Shown one piece after another: positions 47,001-57,300 of a stretch of DNA of 64,000 nucleotides (its first letter is position 1; every line of letters begins with the position of its first letter). Location of the stretch: assembly GCF_024679095.1 (NCBI RefSeq), contig NC_066528.1:18135332-18199331 (forward strand), written 5' to 3'. The position numbers and the translations under genes were made by a program. Origin of the DNA: Eriocheir sinensis (lineage: Eukaryota > Arthropoda > Malacostraca > Decapoda > Varunidae). A model generated the notes under the pieces. The model was not told the DNA's origin. It worked only from the letters and a program-made list of their open reading frames with translations, and made no database searches.

Positions 47001-49831
47001 GCAAAAACAATAAGAAAAGGAAGACTGATGATATTAGGGAAGAAATACAAAAAGACAGAATAGATTAGAAAGACTGAAAAAATATGGAAAAAAAAACTTA
47101 CCCAGGTCTAGCGGAGTTCGCCCACCCCCCTGCCCGTCGCCTCCCCTGGGGTGGGCCGGAGGAGGGGGGAGGGGTGTCGCCAGAGGAGGGGGAGGGGAGC
47201 GCAGACTTGAGGGGGGATCCGGACCCACCGAAGTCGTCAGTGGTTCCGAGAATTTCGCCAGCAGCTGAGCGTCGCCCCTTCCGAGGAGAGAACTGTGGGA
47301 GGGACGAACGCACAGATAGGATTAGCATATACATTTGAGGTCTGTGGGATTTTTTTTTTCATTTTCTTTCTTTTTTTTTTTTGTGTGTGTGTGTGTGTGT
47401 TTGTGTTCCTCCGATATATCCAAAACACTTGTATTTATTTCCTCTGGTGGCCATAATTCCAGTTTTTAGCTTCTATCAACACATATTTTATTCTTAACAC
47501 TAATTTATGGGCTTGATTTTCTAGTTAGCTGATAATGAGGTCAAAAATGTTCCTTCGTAATCACTAAAACACTTGTATATATTTCCTCTGGTGGCCATAA
47601 TTTCAGTTTTTTAGCTTCTATCAACACATATTTTATTCTTAACACTAATTTATGGACCTGATTTTCTAGTTAGCTGATAATGAGGTCAAAAGTGTTCCTT
47701 CGTAATCAACAAAACACTTGTATATATTTCCTCTGGTGGCCATAATTTCAGTTTTTCTAGCTTCTATCAACACATATTTTATTCTTAACACTAATTTATG
47801 GGCCTGATTTTCTAGTTAGGTGATAATGGGGCCAAAAATGCTCCTTCGTAATCAACAAAACACTTGTATATATTTCCTCTGGTGGCCATAATTCGAGTTT
47901 TTAGCTTCTATCAACACATATTTTATACTTAACATTAATTTATGGGCCTGATTTTCTAGTTAGGTGATAATGGGGCCAAAAATGTTCCTTCGTAATCACT
48001 AAAACACTTGTATATATTTCCTCTGGTGACCATAATTTCAGTTTTTCTAGCTTCTATCAACACATATTTTATACTTAACACTAATTTATGGGCCTGATTT
48101 TCTAGTTAGGTGATAATGGGGCCAAAAATGCTCCTTCGTAATCAACAAAACACTTGTATATATTTCCTCTGGTGACCATAATTTCAGTTTTTCTAGCTTC
48201 TATCAACACATATTTAATTCTTAACACTAATTTATGGGCTTGATTTTCTAGTTAGGTGATAATGGGGCCAAAAATGCTCCTTCGTAATCACCAAAACACT
48301 TGTATATATTTCCTCTGGTGGCCATAATTCCAGTTTTTAGCTTCTATCAACACATATTTTATTCTTAACACTAATTTATGGGCCTGATTTTCTAGTTAGG
48401 TGATAATGGGGTCAAAAATGTTCCTTCGTAATCACCAAAACACTTGTATATATTTCCTCTGGTGGCCATAATTTGAGTTTTTTTAGCTTCTATCAACACA
48501 TATTTTATTCTTAACACTAATTTATGGGCCTGATTTTCTAGTTAGGTGATAATGGGGCCAAAAATGTTCCTTCGTAATCACCAAAACACTTGTATATATT
48601 TCCTCTGGTGGCCATAATTTCAGTTTTTCTAGCTTCTATCAACACATATTTTATTCTTAACACTAATTTATGGACCTGATTTTCTAGTTAGGTGATAATG
48701 GGGTCAAAAATGTTCCTTCGTAATCACTAAAACACTTGTATATATTTCCTCTGGTGGCCATAATTTCAGTTTTTCTAGCTTCTATCAACACATATTTTAT
48801 TCTTAACACTAATTTATGGGCATGATTTTCTAGTTAGCTGATAATGGGGCCAAAAATGTTCCTTCGTAATCACCAAAACACTTGTATATATTTCCTCTGG
48901 TGGCCATAATTTCAGTTTTTCTAGCTTCTATCAACACATATTTTATTCTTAACACTAATTTATGGACCTGATTTTCTAGTTAGCTGATAATGAGGTCAAA
49001 AGTGTTCCTCCGTAATCACCAAAACACTTGTATATATTTCCTCTGGTGTCCATAATTTCAGTTTTTTAGCTTCTATCAACACATATTTTATTCTTAACAC
49101 TAATTTAAAGGCTTGATTTTCTAGTTAGGTGATAATGGGGCCAAAAATGTTCCTTCGTAATCACTAAAACACTTGTATATATTTCCTCTGGTGGCCATAA
49201 TTTCAGTTTTTTAGCTTCTATCAACACATATTTTATTCTTAACACTAATTTATGGTCCTAATTTTCTAGTTAGCTGATAATGGGGCCAAAAGTGTTCCTC
49301 CGTAATCACCAAAACACTTGTATATATTTCCTCTGGTGGCCATAATTCCAGTTTTTTGCTTCTATCAACACATATTTTATACTTAACACTAATTTATGGG
49401 CCTGATTTTCTAGTTAGGTGATAATGGGGCCAAAAATGCTCCTTCGTAATCACCAAAACACTTGTATATATTTCCTCTGGTGGCCATAATTTGAGTTTTT
49501 CTAGCTTCTATCAACACATTTTTCATTCTTAACACTAATTTATGGGCCTGATTTTCTAGTTAGCTGATAATGAGGTCAAAAATGTTCCTTCGAAATCACC
49601 AAAACACTTGTATATATTTCCTCAGTTGGCCATAATTCCAGTTTTTAGCTTCTATCAACACATATTTTATTCTTAACACTAATTTATGGACCTAATTTTC
49701 TAGATAGCTTGTTAGGCTAAGTGATAATGGGGCCAAAAGTGTTTCTCTGTTATCTCTTATGTGTCTATTTCAACCTTTTTAAACCTCACCTTTTTATGAC
49801 CTGGGGAAACGCTTTGCTCGAGGAAGTCCAT
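43898..49831 (-). CDS. IFT43: Intraflagellar transport protein 43 (IFT43), complete, 6 coding exons
   Basis: Subunit of the IFT-A complex, which drives retrograde transport and membrane-protein import in cilia. Exons on the minus strand are 49831-49790, 47292-47102, 46659-46601, 45519-45447, 44289-44154 and 44029-43898, phase-consistent, 210 residues (human about 208). Conserved blocks are [51 protein letters not shown] and [18 protein letters not shown]. The N-terminal half is Ser/Pro/Gly-rich and poorly conserved, as in the family. The 14-codon first exon is the only ATG in the upstream interval with a matching-phase donor (AAAAAG|gtgagg); it is the least certain part. Decapods have ciliated sensory neurons, the likely site of function. 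A perfect RFX X-box lies upstream at 50497-50510. Confidence 0.95.
44154..44289 (-). CDS. IFT43: IFT43 exon 5
   Basis: Acceptor cccctag, donor AGGGAG|gtacgt. It encodes [20 protein letters not shown] and [19 protein letters not shown], the family core. Confidence 0.96.
44349..44505 (+). mobile_element. tRNA-derived SINE, third family
   Basis: GGCGGTGGCTGAGTGGTAG is an A-box-like start and GCGAGTTCGAATCCC a B box. The head is followed by a body with TTCAGTCACCGCCGAGTGGC. It lies in IFT43 intron 4, antisense to the gene. Confidence 0.75.
44562..45410 (-). repeat. Dispersed repeat, about four tandem copies of roughly 220 bp
   Basis: Each unit has ACAAAGGAGACAGCTCAAGG, GCCCGCTACTCGCTGCTCCT, AGAGGTGTTCGAAAGAGAGG and TTCCAGAGTTTAACAAATTG. 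It is a longer version of the element scattered through the window. Confidence 0.92.
45447..45519 (-). CDS. IFT43: IFT43 exon 4
   Basis: Acceptor ttccgcag, donor CCAAG|gtgagt. It encodes [20 protein letters not shown], the most conserved IFT43 block. Confidence 0.96.
45610..46550 (+). mobile_element. Reverse-transcriptase fragment amplified as a 99-bp minisatellite (copy 2)
   Basis: The same head as at 24968 ([20 protein letters not shown]), then about eight units of 99 bp, each encoding [20 protein letters not shown] plus [13 protein letters not shown]. The unit is the 72-bp core extended by 27 bp. One unit near 46250 has a small deletion that breaks the frame. Same closing sequence as copy 1. 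Confidence 0.93.
46601..46659 (-). CDS. IFT43: IFT43 exon 3
   Basis: Acceptor tttcacag, donor ACACAG|gtgggg. It encodes [20 protein letters not shown], phase 2 to 1. Confidence 0.9.
46690..46860. repeat. (ATA/ATG)n tracts
   Basis: AATAATAATAG and GATGATGATGAAGTTAG blocks repeated in IFT43 intron 2. The stretch to 47100 is AT-rich without other features. Confidence 0.85.
47102..47292 (-). CDS. IFT43: IFT43 exon 2
   Basis: Acceptor cccacag, donor CCTGG|gtaagt. It encodes [20 protein letters not shown], a Pro/Ser-rich stretch and [16 protein letters not shown]. Human IFT43 has a comparable RxGGWA segment. Confidence 0.93.
47410..49745. repeat. About 145-bp tandem array, about 16 units
   Basis: Unit AAAACACTTGTATATATTTC, CTCTGGTGGCCATAATTTCA, AGCTTCTATCAACACATATT, CTTAACACTAATTTATGGGC, GATTTTCTAGTTAGGTGATA, ATGGGGCCAAAAATGTTCCT. 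It fills most of IFT43 intron 1. Confidence 0.97.
49790..49831 (-). CDS. IFT43: IFT43 exon 1 (start codon, best candidate)
   Basis: ATG at 49831-49829, donor AAAAAG|gtgagg; encodes [14 protein letters not shown], ending in phase 0 as exon 2 requires. The other minus-strand ATGs up to the X-box run quickly into stops. Confidence 0.7.
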
Positions 49832-49934
49832 TGTTCTTCTTCTTCTTCTGTTGACCTTTGACCTCTTCTATTGACCTTTGCTGCTTTGTATCGTTTGTTA
49901 GGTCGTTAGTTCTTGATTTTCCTTCCTTTGTAGC

Positions 49935-50400
49935 CTTTTGTTATTCTTCTATCTCGTTCTTTCCCTTGTTCTTCTCTTTCTCTCTTGTTCTTCTATTTTT
50001 CTTGTTCTTCTTTCTTTCTTGTTCTTTCTCTCTCTTGTTCTTTCTCTTTCTCCTGTTCTTTCTCTTTTGTTCTTCTCTTTCCCTTGTTACTTCTCTCCTG
50101 TTCTTTCCCTCTTGTTCGTTCTCTCTTGTTCTTCTATTTTTCTTGTTCTTCTTTCTCTCTCCTGTTCTTTCTCTTTCTCCTGTTCTTTCTCTCTCCTGTT
50201 CTTTCTCTTTCTCCTGTTCTTTCTCTTTTGTTCTTCTCTTTCTCTTGTTCTTTCCCTCTTGTTCGTTCTCTCTTGTTCTCTCTCTTGTTCTTCTCTTCTG
50301 TTCCTCTTTCTTGTTCTCGTTATTTTCTTTCTAGTTCTTCTCTTGTTCTTCTTCTATTGACCTTTAGTTTTCTTCTTCTTCTATTGATCTTTAGTTATTC
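49935..50400. repeat. TTGTTCTTTCTCTC-type simple sequence
   Basis: About 450 bp of TTGTTCTT(T/C)TCTCTC units in the IFT43 5' flank. Confidence 0.93.
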
Positions 50401-50496
50401 TTCTCTCTGCTCTAAAGTTAAAAAACAAACGTTCTTCTTCAGGCAAAAACGTTCCGTCACTGTTTGTTTACATTGTTTGTTTACATCTGTGGCCCC

Positions 50497-50510
50497 GTTT
50501 CCATGGCAAC
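50497..50510 (-). promoter_or_regulatory. X-box (RFX site) upstream of IFT43
   Basis: GTTTCCATGGCAAC fits the RFX consensus GTHNYYATRRNAAC at every position. It lies about 665 bp upstream of the IFT43 start codon, next to CCGCGG. RFX factors (DAF-19 in worms) drive IFT genes through such sites. Confidence 0.75.
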
Positions 50511-50657
50511 CACCCGCGGAATGTTGTTATGGTTCACTTTTCTTTCTTTTTAACGGTACTACTTAACTACACTAATTTTTTTTTCAGTAAATTAAACAGC
50601 TCAAGGGTAGAGATGAGATGTAAAAACGATTTGGATATTATCTCTTCTTCCTTTTAC

Positions 50658-50678
50658 TCTCCCTCTCTCTCTCTCTCT

Positions 50679-50714
<36 letters not shown>
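50658..50714. repeat. (TC)n/(GT)n microsatellite
   Basis: Adjacent TC and GT runs. 50715-51020 holds nothing else recognised; it is the 3' flank of the FASTK-domain gene. Confidence 0.93.
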
Positions 50715-50718
<4 letters not shown>

Positions 50719-51024
50719 AGTATATAATTCTTCTAATACACTCCACAGTATACCAGTAATAAGAGGAATAAGAATACTAACTCAGGGCTTCATATCTCCT
50801 TCTTGGAATAATTATACTGTATAAAAAATATGTACAAATTTACAGAGTTATCTACATACAATTACGACAAAAGGAAAAAAAAATCAGTGACATTCTCTTA
50901 AGAAAACACTACAAATAACTTTCTTCAGCACACTTTAGCGGCATTACTCAGATCCAGGATGCAAGGAAACAGCTTCATCGGGTCACATTCTCAAACGTCT
51001 CCGCTCCCAAGGTCACATATTTAA

Positions 51025-51120
51025 CCCGGTAGCAGCGACGGGGCAAATTTGTGCCATGATATAAACCCCCCAAAATAGATGATACATAAACTGATCACAA
51101 ATGCATTGATATGTATTATG
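51025..51120 (+). mobile_element. Truncated TTAA-type MITE abutting a stop codon
   Basis: TTAA at 51021-51024, then CCCGGTAGCAGCGACGGGGC, AAATTTGTGCCATGATATAA and GATGATACATAAACTGATCA. It breaks off after GATATGTATTATG, 3 bases from the FASTKD stop codon at 51124. Confidence 0.75.
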
Positions 51121-51123
51121 CTA

Positions 51124-51328
51124 TTATCTAATGGGAAATATCTGTTCCCTGAGGTACTGCACTTTGTCCTCATACGTCGCGTGTGCCATGGAGTACCAGA
51201 GGAAGTGTGGGACCTCCACCACAGTGTAGCCCATCAGCTCGAGGTGGCGACACTCCACTTGGTGCCTCCCTAAGAGTTGGCGGTGGTTGGTGCAGTAGTG
51301 GTTCTCCCGGCGAAGGACCACAGCCACC
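51124..51328 (-). CDS. FASTKD exon 8 (RAP domain, stop)
   Basis: Acceptor ctcttcag. It encodes VAVVLRRENHYCTNHRQLLG, LMGYTVVEVPHFLWYSM and KVQYLREQIFPIR; TAA at 51126-51124. Confidence 0.95.
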
Positions 51329-54300
51329 CTGAAGAGAGAAAGCATGTTACATTATGTCAACATTGTGGATCCTTACGGCATGGGGTTCTTCATCCACAAG
51401 ACGGAAACTAAAGTACTGGAACCTATTGAATTATCCACTGGTACCCAAGAAACCCAACATTTCTCTCTGTGATATAGTTGTCAGCATGTCTATTTATGAA
51501 CCTGCAGCCCAAACTTTATCAACATGTCTATCTATGAACCTGTGACCCTTTATCAACAAACCTTTTATGGCCAGGGTTGTTTTGAATGTCAACCTTGTTT
51601 TTGCCTCTGAGTCTTCCCGGTGTGGAGTCCGTGTAATCCTTGACCGCCATGGGTTTGCTGTTCCCATCCAACACAAACTCAAAATCTGCATAAGAAAGCC
51701 AATGTTAGGAGGCAGCCAAGCACATCACAATTAGGACATGTGTTTGCCAGTTTGTACACCATTTCGATCAGCACTTCAGGAAAATCTTTATATATTAACT
51801 ACAGAGAAATGCTTTGTAAATATCCCTCACTACACAAACTCAAAATTTACATAAGCTGAAGTTAGGAGGCAGCCAAGCACATCACAATTAGGACATATAT
51901 TTGCCAGTTGTAGACCATTTCAATCAGTACTTCAGGAAAATCTTTATATATTGACTACAGAGAAATGCTTTGTAAATATCCCTCACAACACAAACTCAAA
52001 ATTTACATAAGAAAGCCAATGTTAGGAGGCTGCCAAGCACATCACAATTAGGACGTGTGTTTGCCAGTTTGTACACAGTTTTGATCAGCACTTAAGGACA
52101 AACTTCATTATATATTTTGACTACAGAGAAATGCTTTGTAAATATCCCTCATGCTCCCCTCAAGAAAATAAGAAGAAGAACTAGAAGAAGACAGAAGGAG
52201 AAGAAGAAGACAAAGCAGAAGAAGTAGAAGAAGAAAAGAAGAAAAAGAAGAAGAAGCAGAAGAAGAAGAAAAAGAAACAGAAGAAGAAGAAGAAGAAGAA
52301 GAAGAAGGAGAAGAAAAAAAGGAAGAAGACAAAACAGAAGTAGAAGAAAAGAAGAAAAAGAAGAACCAGAAGAAAAACACAGAAGGAGAAGAAGAAAAAA
52401 ATGACAAAACAGCAGAAGAAGAGAAGAAAAAGATGACAAAACAGAAGAAGAAAAGAAGAAAAAGAAGACAAAACAGAATTAGAAAAAGAAAAGAAGAAAA
52501 AGAAGAACCAGAAGAAAAACACAGAAGAAGAAAAAGATGACAAAACAGAAGAAGAAAAGAAGAAAAAGATGACAAAACAGCAGAAGAAAAGAAGAAAAAA
52601 GAAGACAAAACAGAAGCAGAAGAAGAAAAGAAGAAAAAGAAGTTCTGTCATGCCGGAAATGCTCATCTCTTACCCAACAGATAATAGTAGGCTGTGTGAA
52701 CATTGGCCCTCAGCACATCTGGTCCTCCTATGAGCTGCGTGAGAGCCTGGTAGACCTCCGTGTGGAAGACAGACATCGGCACAGCAACTGAAACACAGCC
52801 ATCTATTAAAGCCATAAGCCCTTGACTGCAGCTGCGGCTTCGTGAAATAATCTAAAGACAACTTAAATGTACGTATATTTGTCTATCTATTCATTTATAT
52901 TTACAGTGGCATAGAAAGTAGGGAGCAATGGGGGGATGTGGTTGCCTCACTCTCAGTCAATATACCCTCTGGGCTCCATCATCTTGCTGAAAATATGAGT
53001 CTTTAACTAGACAAGAAGACATCAATAAGCTACAGGAAAAGAGCAAAAAGTAATTCAGAAGAAGAAACATAAAAGTCCTGCACCTTGGGAGGGGATAAGC
53101 ACACCAATACCAAGTACAGGAAGAACCAGAAAAAGAAGAGCCAGAGAAAGACACAGGGGAAACATCACAAAACACAGAGTCAGAGAAAGACAGGCAATAC
53201 CACATGGGAAACACTCCACTATCCACCACAGAGCCAGAGAAAGACCTGGGAGTATATGTTACCAGGCAATACCACATGGGAAACACTCCACTATCCACCA
53301 CAGAGGCAGAGAAAGACCTGGGAGTATATGTTACCAGGCAATACCACATGGGAAACACTCCACTATCCACCACAGAGGCAGAGAAAGACCTGGGACTATA
53401 TTACCAGGCTACCAGTGAAGGCCAAATCCATGCCAGTCGCAGAGGATGGAATAAGGAAAAACTGGGCAATCATAGATGAGATAGAATTGTAATATAAAAG
53501 CAAACTGTATGGGGTGAATCAACTGAAACATTAGCCTTCCATTAAAGCCATAAGCACGAGTACACTTGGCGGTGATGTCTGTGGCGATGTGAGTCTACTG
53601 AACTTCATAAGGACGGACTGAAAATGAAAAAAAAGGGTTAATGAAAAAACTCACCTGTCTCTAGAAATTCCTCACAATACTTTTCATGGAACCACGGAAT
53701 GTTTGCCTCGGGGTGATCAAGACACACGGCTCTGTTCAGCTCCATCAGCAGGTGACGGACGCGCATCGGGTAGGTCGCCTGGGGGAAGAGAGTGAGGAAC
53801 AGGTGAATGTTATACAGCCTCTTCAGAGTGAATAGCTGAAAAGAACACAAGACAAGGCAGAAGAAGTTGTGAGGGAGACAAAGAGAGTTGTGTCATGACC
53901 AGGTAATGCTTATTCCTCTGTACCATGAACCTAAAGAAACACATATTTGACAAGGCTTTCGTAGGAGTTGTGGGCATTTCAGGTAGCCTAGCACATCTGG
54001 TGGTAGACCCTTCCTCCCATGAACCTAAAGAAACACATATTGGACAAGGCTTTAGTAGGAGTTGTGTGCAGTTCCAGTAGCTTTATGACCCTGGTGGTAG
54101 TTTGACCCTTCCTCTGTACCATGAACCTGAAGAAACACTTATCAGAACTGAAACTCTTCTTTGACCTTTAGAAATTGTCCATAAGCCCTTGTCCGTCCAT
54201 ATTAAGAAGCAGCAGGGCCAAATTTGTGCCATGATATAACCCCAAAAAATAGATGATGCATAATCTGATCACAACATATATTGATATATTATGAAATGGT

Positions 54301-57300
54301 TTGTGTGAGGGGTGATTTTTTCTCATTTTTCTCGCTTGGAGGGACCATTAAGAAACTGGGTTAGTCCTCAGACAGCAGAAGTATTGGAAGAGTACCTCAC
54401 CCAAAAATGAATCTATATATAGTCACTGGTGATCTTAGGAGCATAGCATATATATAGTTACGCTGCATAAGAGATGTTTTAACCCCTTGACTGTGGATTT
54501 CCTACCAGAAGACATCACCAAGCTACAGGAATGGAACAAAAAGTGGCTGCTACAATTCAATGAAGAAAAATGTAAAGTCCTGCACCTTGGGAGGGGATAT
54601 CCAGCACACCAATACCACATGGGGAACACTCCACTATCCACCACAGAAGCAGAGAAAGACCTGGGAGTGTATGTTACCAGGCAATACCACATGGGAAACA
54701 CTCCACTATCCACCACAGAGCCAGAGAAAGACCTGGGAGTGTATGTTACCAGGCAATACCACATGGGAAACACTCCACTATCCACCACAGAGGCAGAGAA
54801 AGACCTGGGAGTGTATGTTACCAGGCAATACCACATGGGAAACACTCCACTATCCACCACAGAGCCAGAGAAAGACCTGGGAGTGTATGTTACCAGGCTA
54901 CCAGTGAAGGCGAAATCCATGCCAATCGCAGTGGATGGGTTAAACGAATATATCATAAAAGTGAAAAAATAAAAGAAATCCCACACCTTTGAGTAGCACT
55001 TCTTAATTTCTTCATCCAACTGGTCCATGAACTTGAGGTTGAAGACACTCTGAATGACCTCGGAGGGAAGGTGGCCGTACATGTTCATTGCCAGGCACAT
55101 CTGCAGGACACTCAGCCCCTTCAAGTTATGCCTCTCCCTGGAAAACATGTAAATATTAATAAAGAGAAAACACGGTACACCACAAAACCATAACATACCA
55201 AATAACTGTAAATAGAGGGTGCTGTGTGTGTGTGTGTGTGTGTGTGTTTACCTAGTTGTGAAATACAGGAAAAGAGTCATATTAGGCTCATGCTGTCCCG
55301 TCTCCATAACGCTTATTATCCAGTTTGGCTTTAAATTCATGAATCGTTTTTGCACACACAGTCTCCTCGTCAAGTCCGTTCCATGTTGTTACGCTTCTGT
55401 ATGGAAAACTGTATTTCTTGATGTCTCTCCTACAATCGCTCTTCTTCAATTTCTTACCGTTGCCTCTTGTCACACTTCTGTCACGTACCACTAGGTCTTC
55501 CCTGTGTGTGTGTGTGTTTGCGTAGGAGTTTTCCGTAATGCATTGGACACAAATTATTTTAAACCCTATCATTTACATTTTATTTAATTCTCATATTTTG
55601 CAAACACGTCAGGCTGATAGTTCATGTAGACCATTGACAGGTGAGTTGATATTCGCCACAAGCAGAAGAGCAACAATTTCCACTGAGTGCGTTAGACAAA
55701 AAGAGTGAGAGAAAAAGCTCTAGACAAAAAGAGTTAGAGAAAAGGAGTTAAGAGAAAAGGGTTAGACGAAAGAGTTAGACAAAAGTTAGACAATAGAGTT
55801 AGACAAAAGAGTTAGACAGTAGAGTTATGCAAAAGAGTTAGACAAAAAGAGTTAGACAATACAGTTAGACAAAAAGAGAATCCCAGCAAAAAACACGTAC
55901 TCCAGGAAGGCATTTGAGCAGGCGGCCAGGAGCTGATCTACATGGGGAGGAGTGTAGCCGAGACTGTAGAAGCACATCAGCACCAGGTCCATCGTATCAG
56001 CAAGGAGGAACTCTTGGTTGCTCACGACATACTGAGAAACAGCCTCAAGAATCTGGGAAAGCAGTTTGAAGGTCTTGTTCATTGTGGTGTCTGGAGAAGG
56101 GCGTAAGGGACGGAACCATTTTTTTTTAGTTTGTGTTGGGAATGGTACACAGGCAGGTGGGCTAAACATTCAGGAAGGTGCTGGGTATCGTGTGTTTAAA
56201 GATACCCTAAACTTAACCTAACCTAACCTAACCTAACAAAACCCCAAACAGTTACTCTAGGTCTTGGCTCAGAAAATTCATATATGTTTCCTTACTAATG
56301 AGATTTTCTATGCAACAAAGTGAGGTCATTCTTTGTTGATTTATACCATAAGGTGCTGGCTATCATGTGTTTAAAGATACCCTAAACTTAACCTAACCTA
56401 ACAAAACCCCAAACAGTTACTCTAGGTCTTGGCTCAGAAAATTCATATATGTTTCCTTACTAATGAGACTTTCTATGCAACAAAGTGAGGTCATTCTTTG
56501 TTGATTTATACCATAAGGGGCTGGCTATCATGTGTTTAAAGATACCCTAAACTTAACCTAACCTAAACTAACAAAACCCCAAACAGTTACTATAGGTCTT
56601 GGCTCAGAAAATTCATATATGTTTCCTTACTAATGAGACTCTCTATGCAACAAAGTGAGGTCATTCTTTGTTGATTTATACCATAAGGTGCTGGCTATCA
56701 TGTGTTTAAAGATACCCTAAACTTAACCTAACCTAACCTAACAAAACCCCAAACAGTTACTATAGGTCTTGGCTCAGAAAATTCATATATGTTTCCTTAC
56801 TAATGAGACTTTCTATGCAACAAAGTGAGGTCATTCTTTGTTGATTTATACCAAAAGGTGCTGGCTATCATGTGTTTAAAGATACCCTAAACTTAATCTA
56901 ACCTAACCTAACAAAACCCCAAACAGTTACTATAGGTCTTGGCTCAGAAAATTCATATATGTTTCCTTACTAATGAGACTTTCTATGCAACAAAGTGAGG
57001 TCATTCTTTGTTGATTTATACCATAAGGGGCTGGCTATCATGTGTTTAAAGATACCCTAAACTTAACCTAACCTAACCTAACAAAACCCCAAACAGTTAC
57101 TATAGGTCTTGGCTCAGAAAATTCATATATGTTTCCTTACTAATGAGACTCTCTATGCAACAAAGTGAGGTCATTCTTTGTTGATTTATACCATAAGGTG
57201 CTGGCTATCATGTGTTTAAAGATATCCTAAACTTAATCTAACCTAACCTAACAAAACCCCAAACAGTTACTCTAGGTCTTGGCTCAGAAAATTCATATAT

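Noticed and set aside
47410..49745. CRISPR-like array
   Set aside because: Contiguous about 145-bp tandem units without unique spacers, in a eukaryotic intron.
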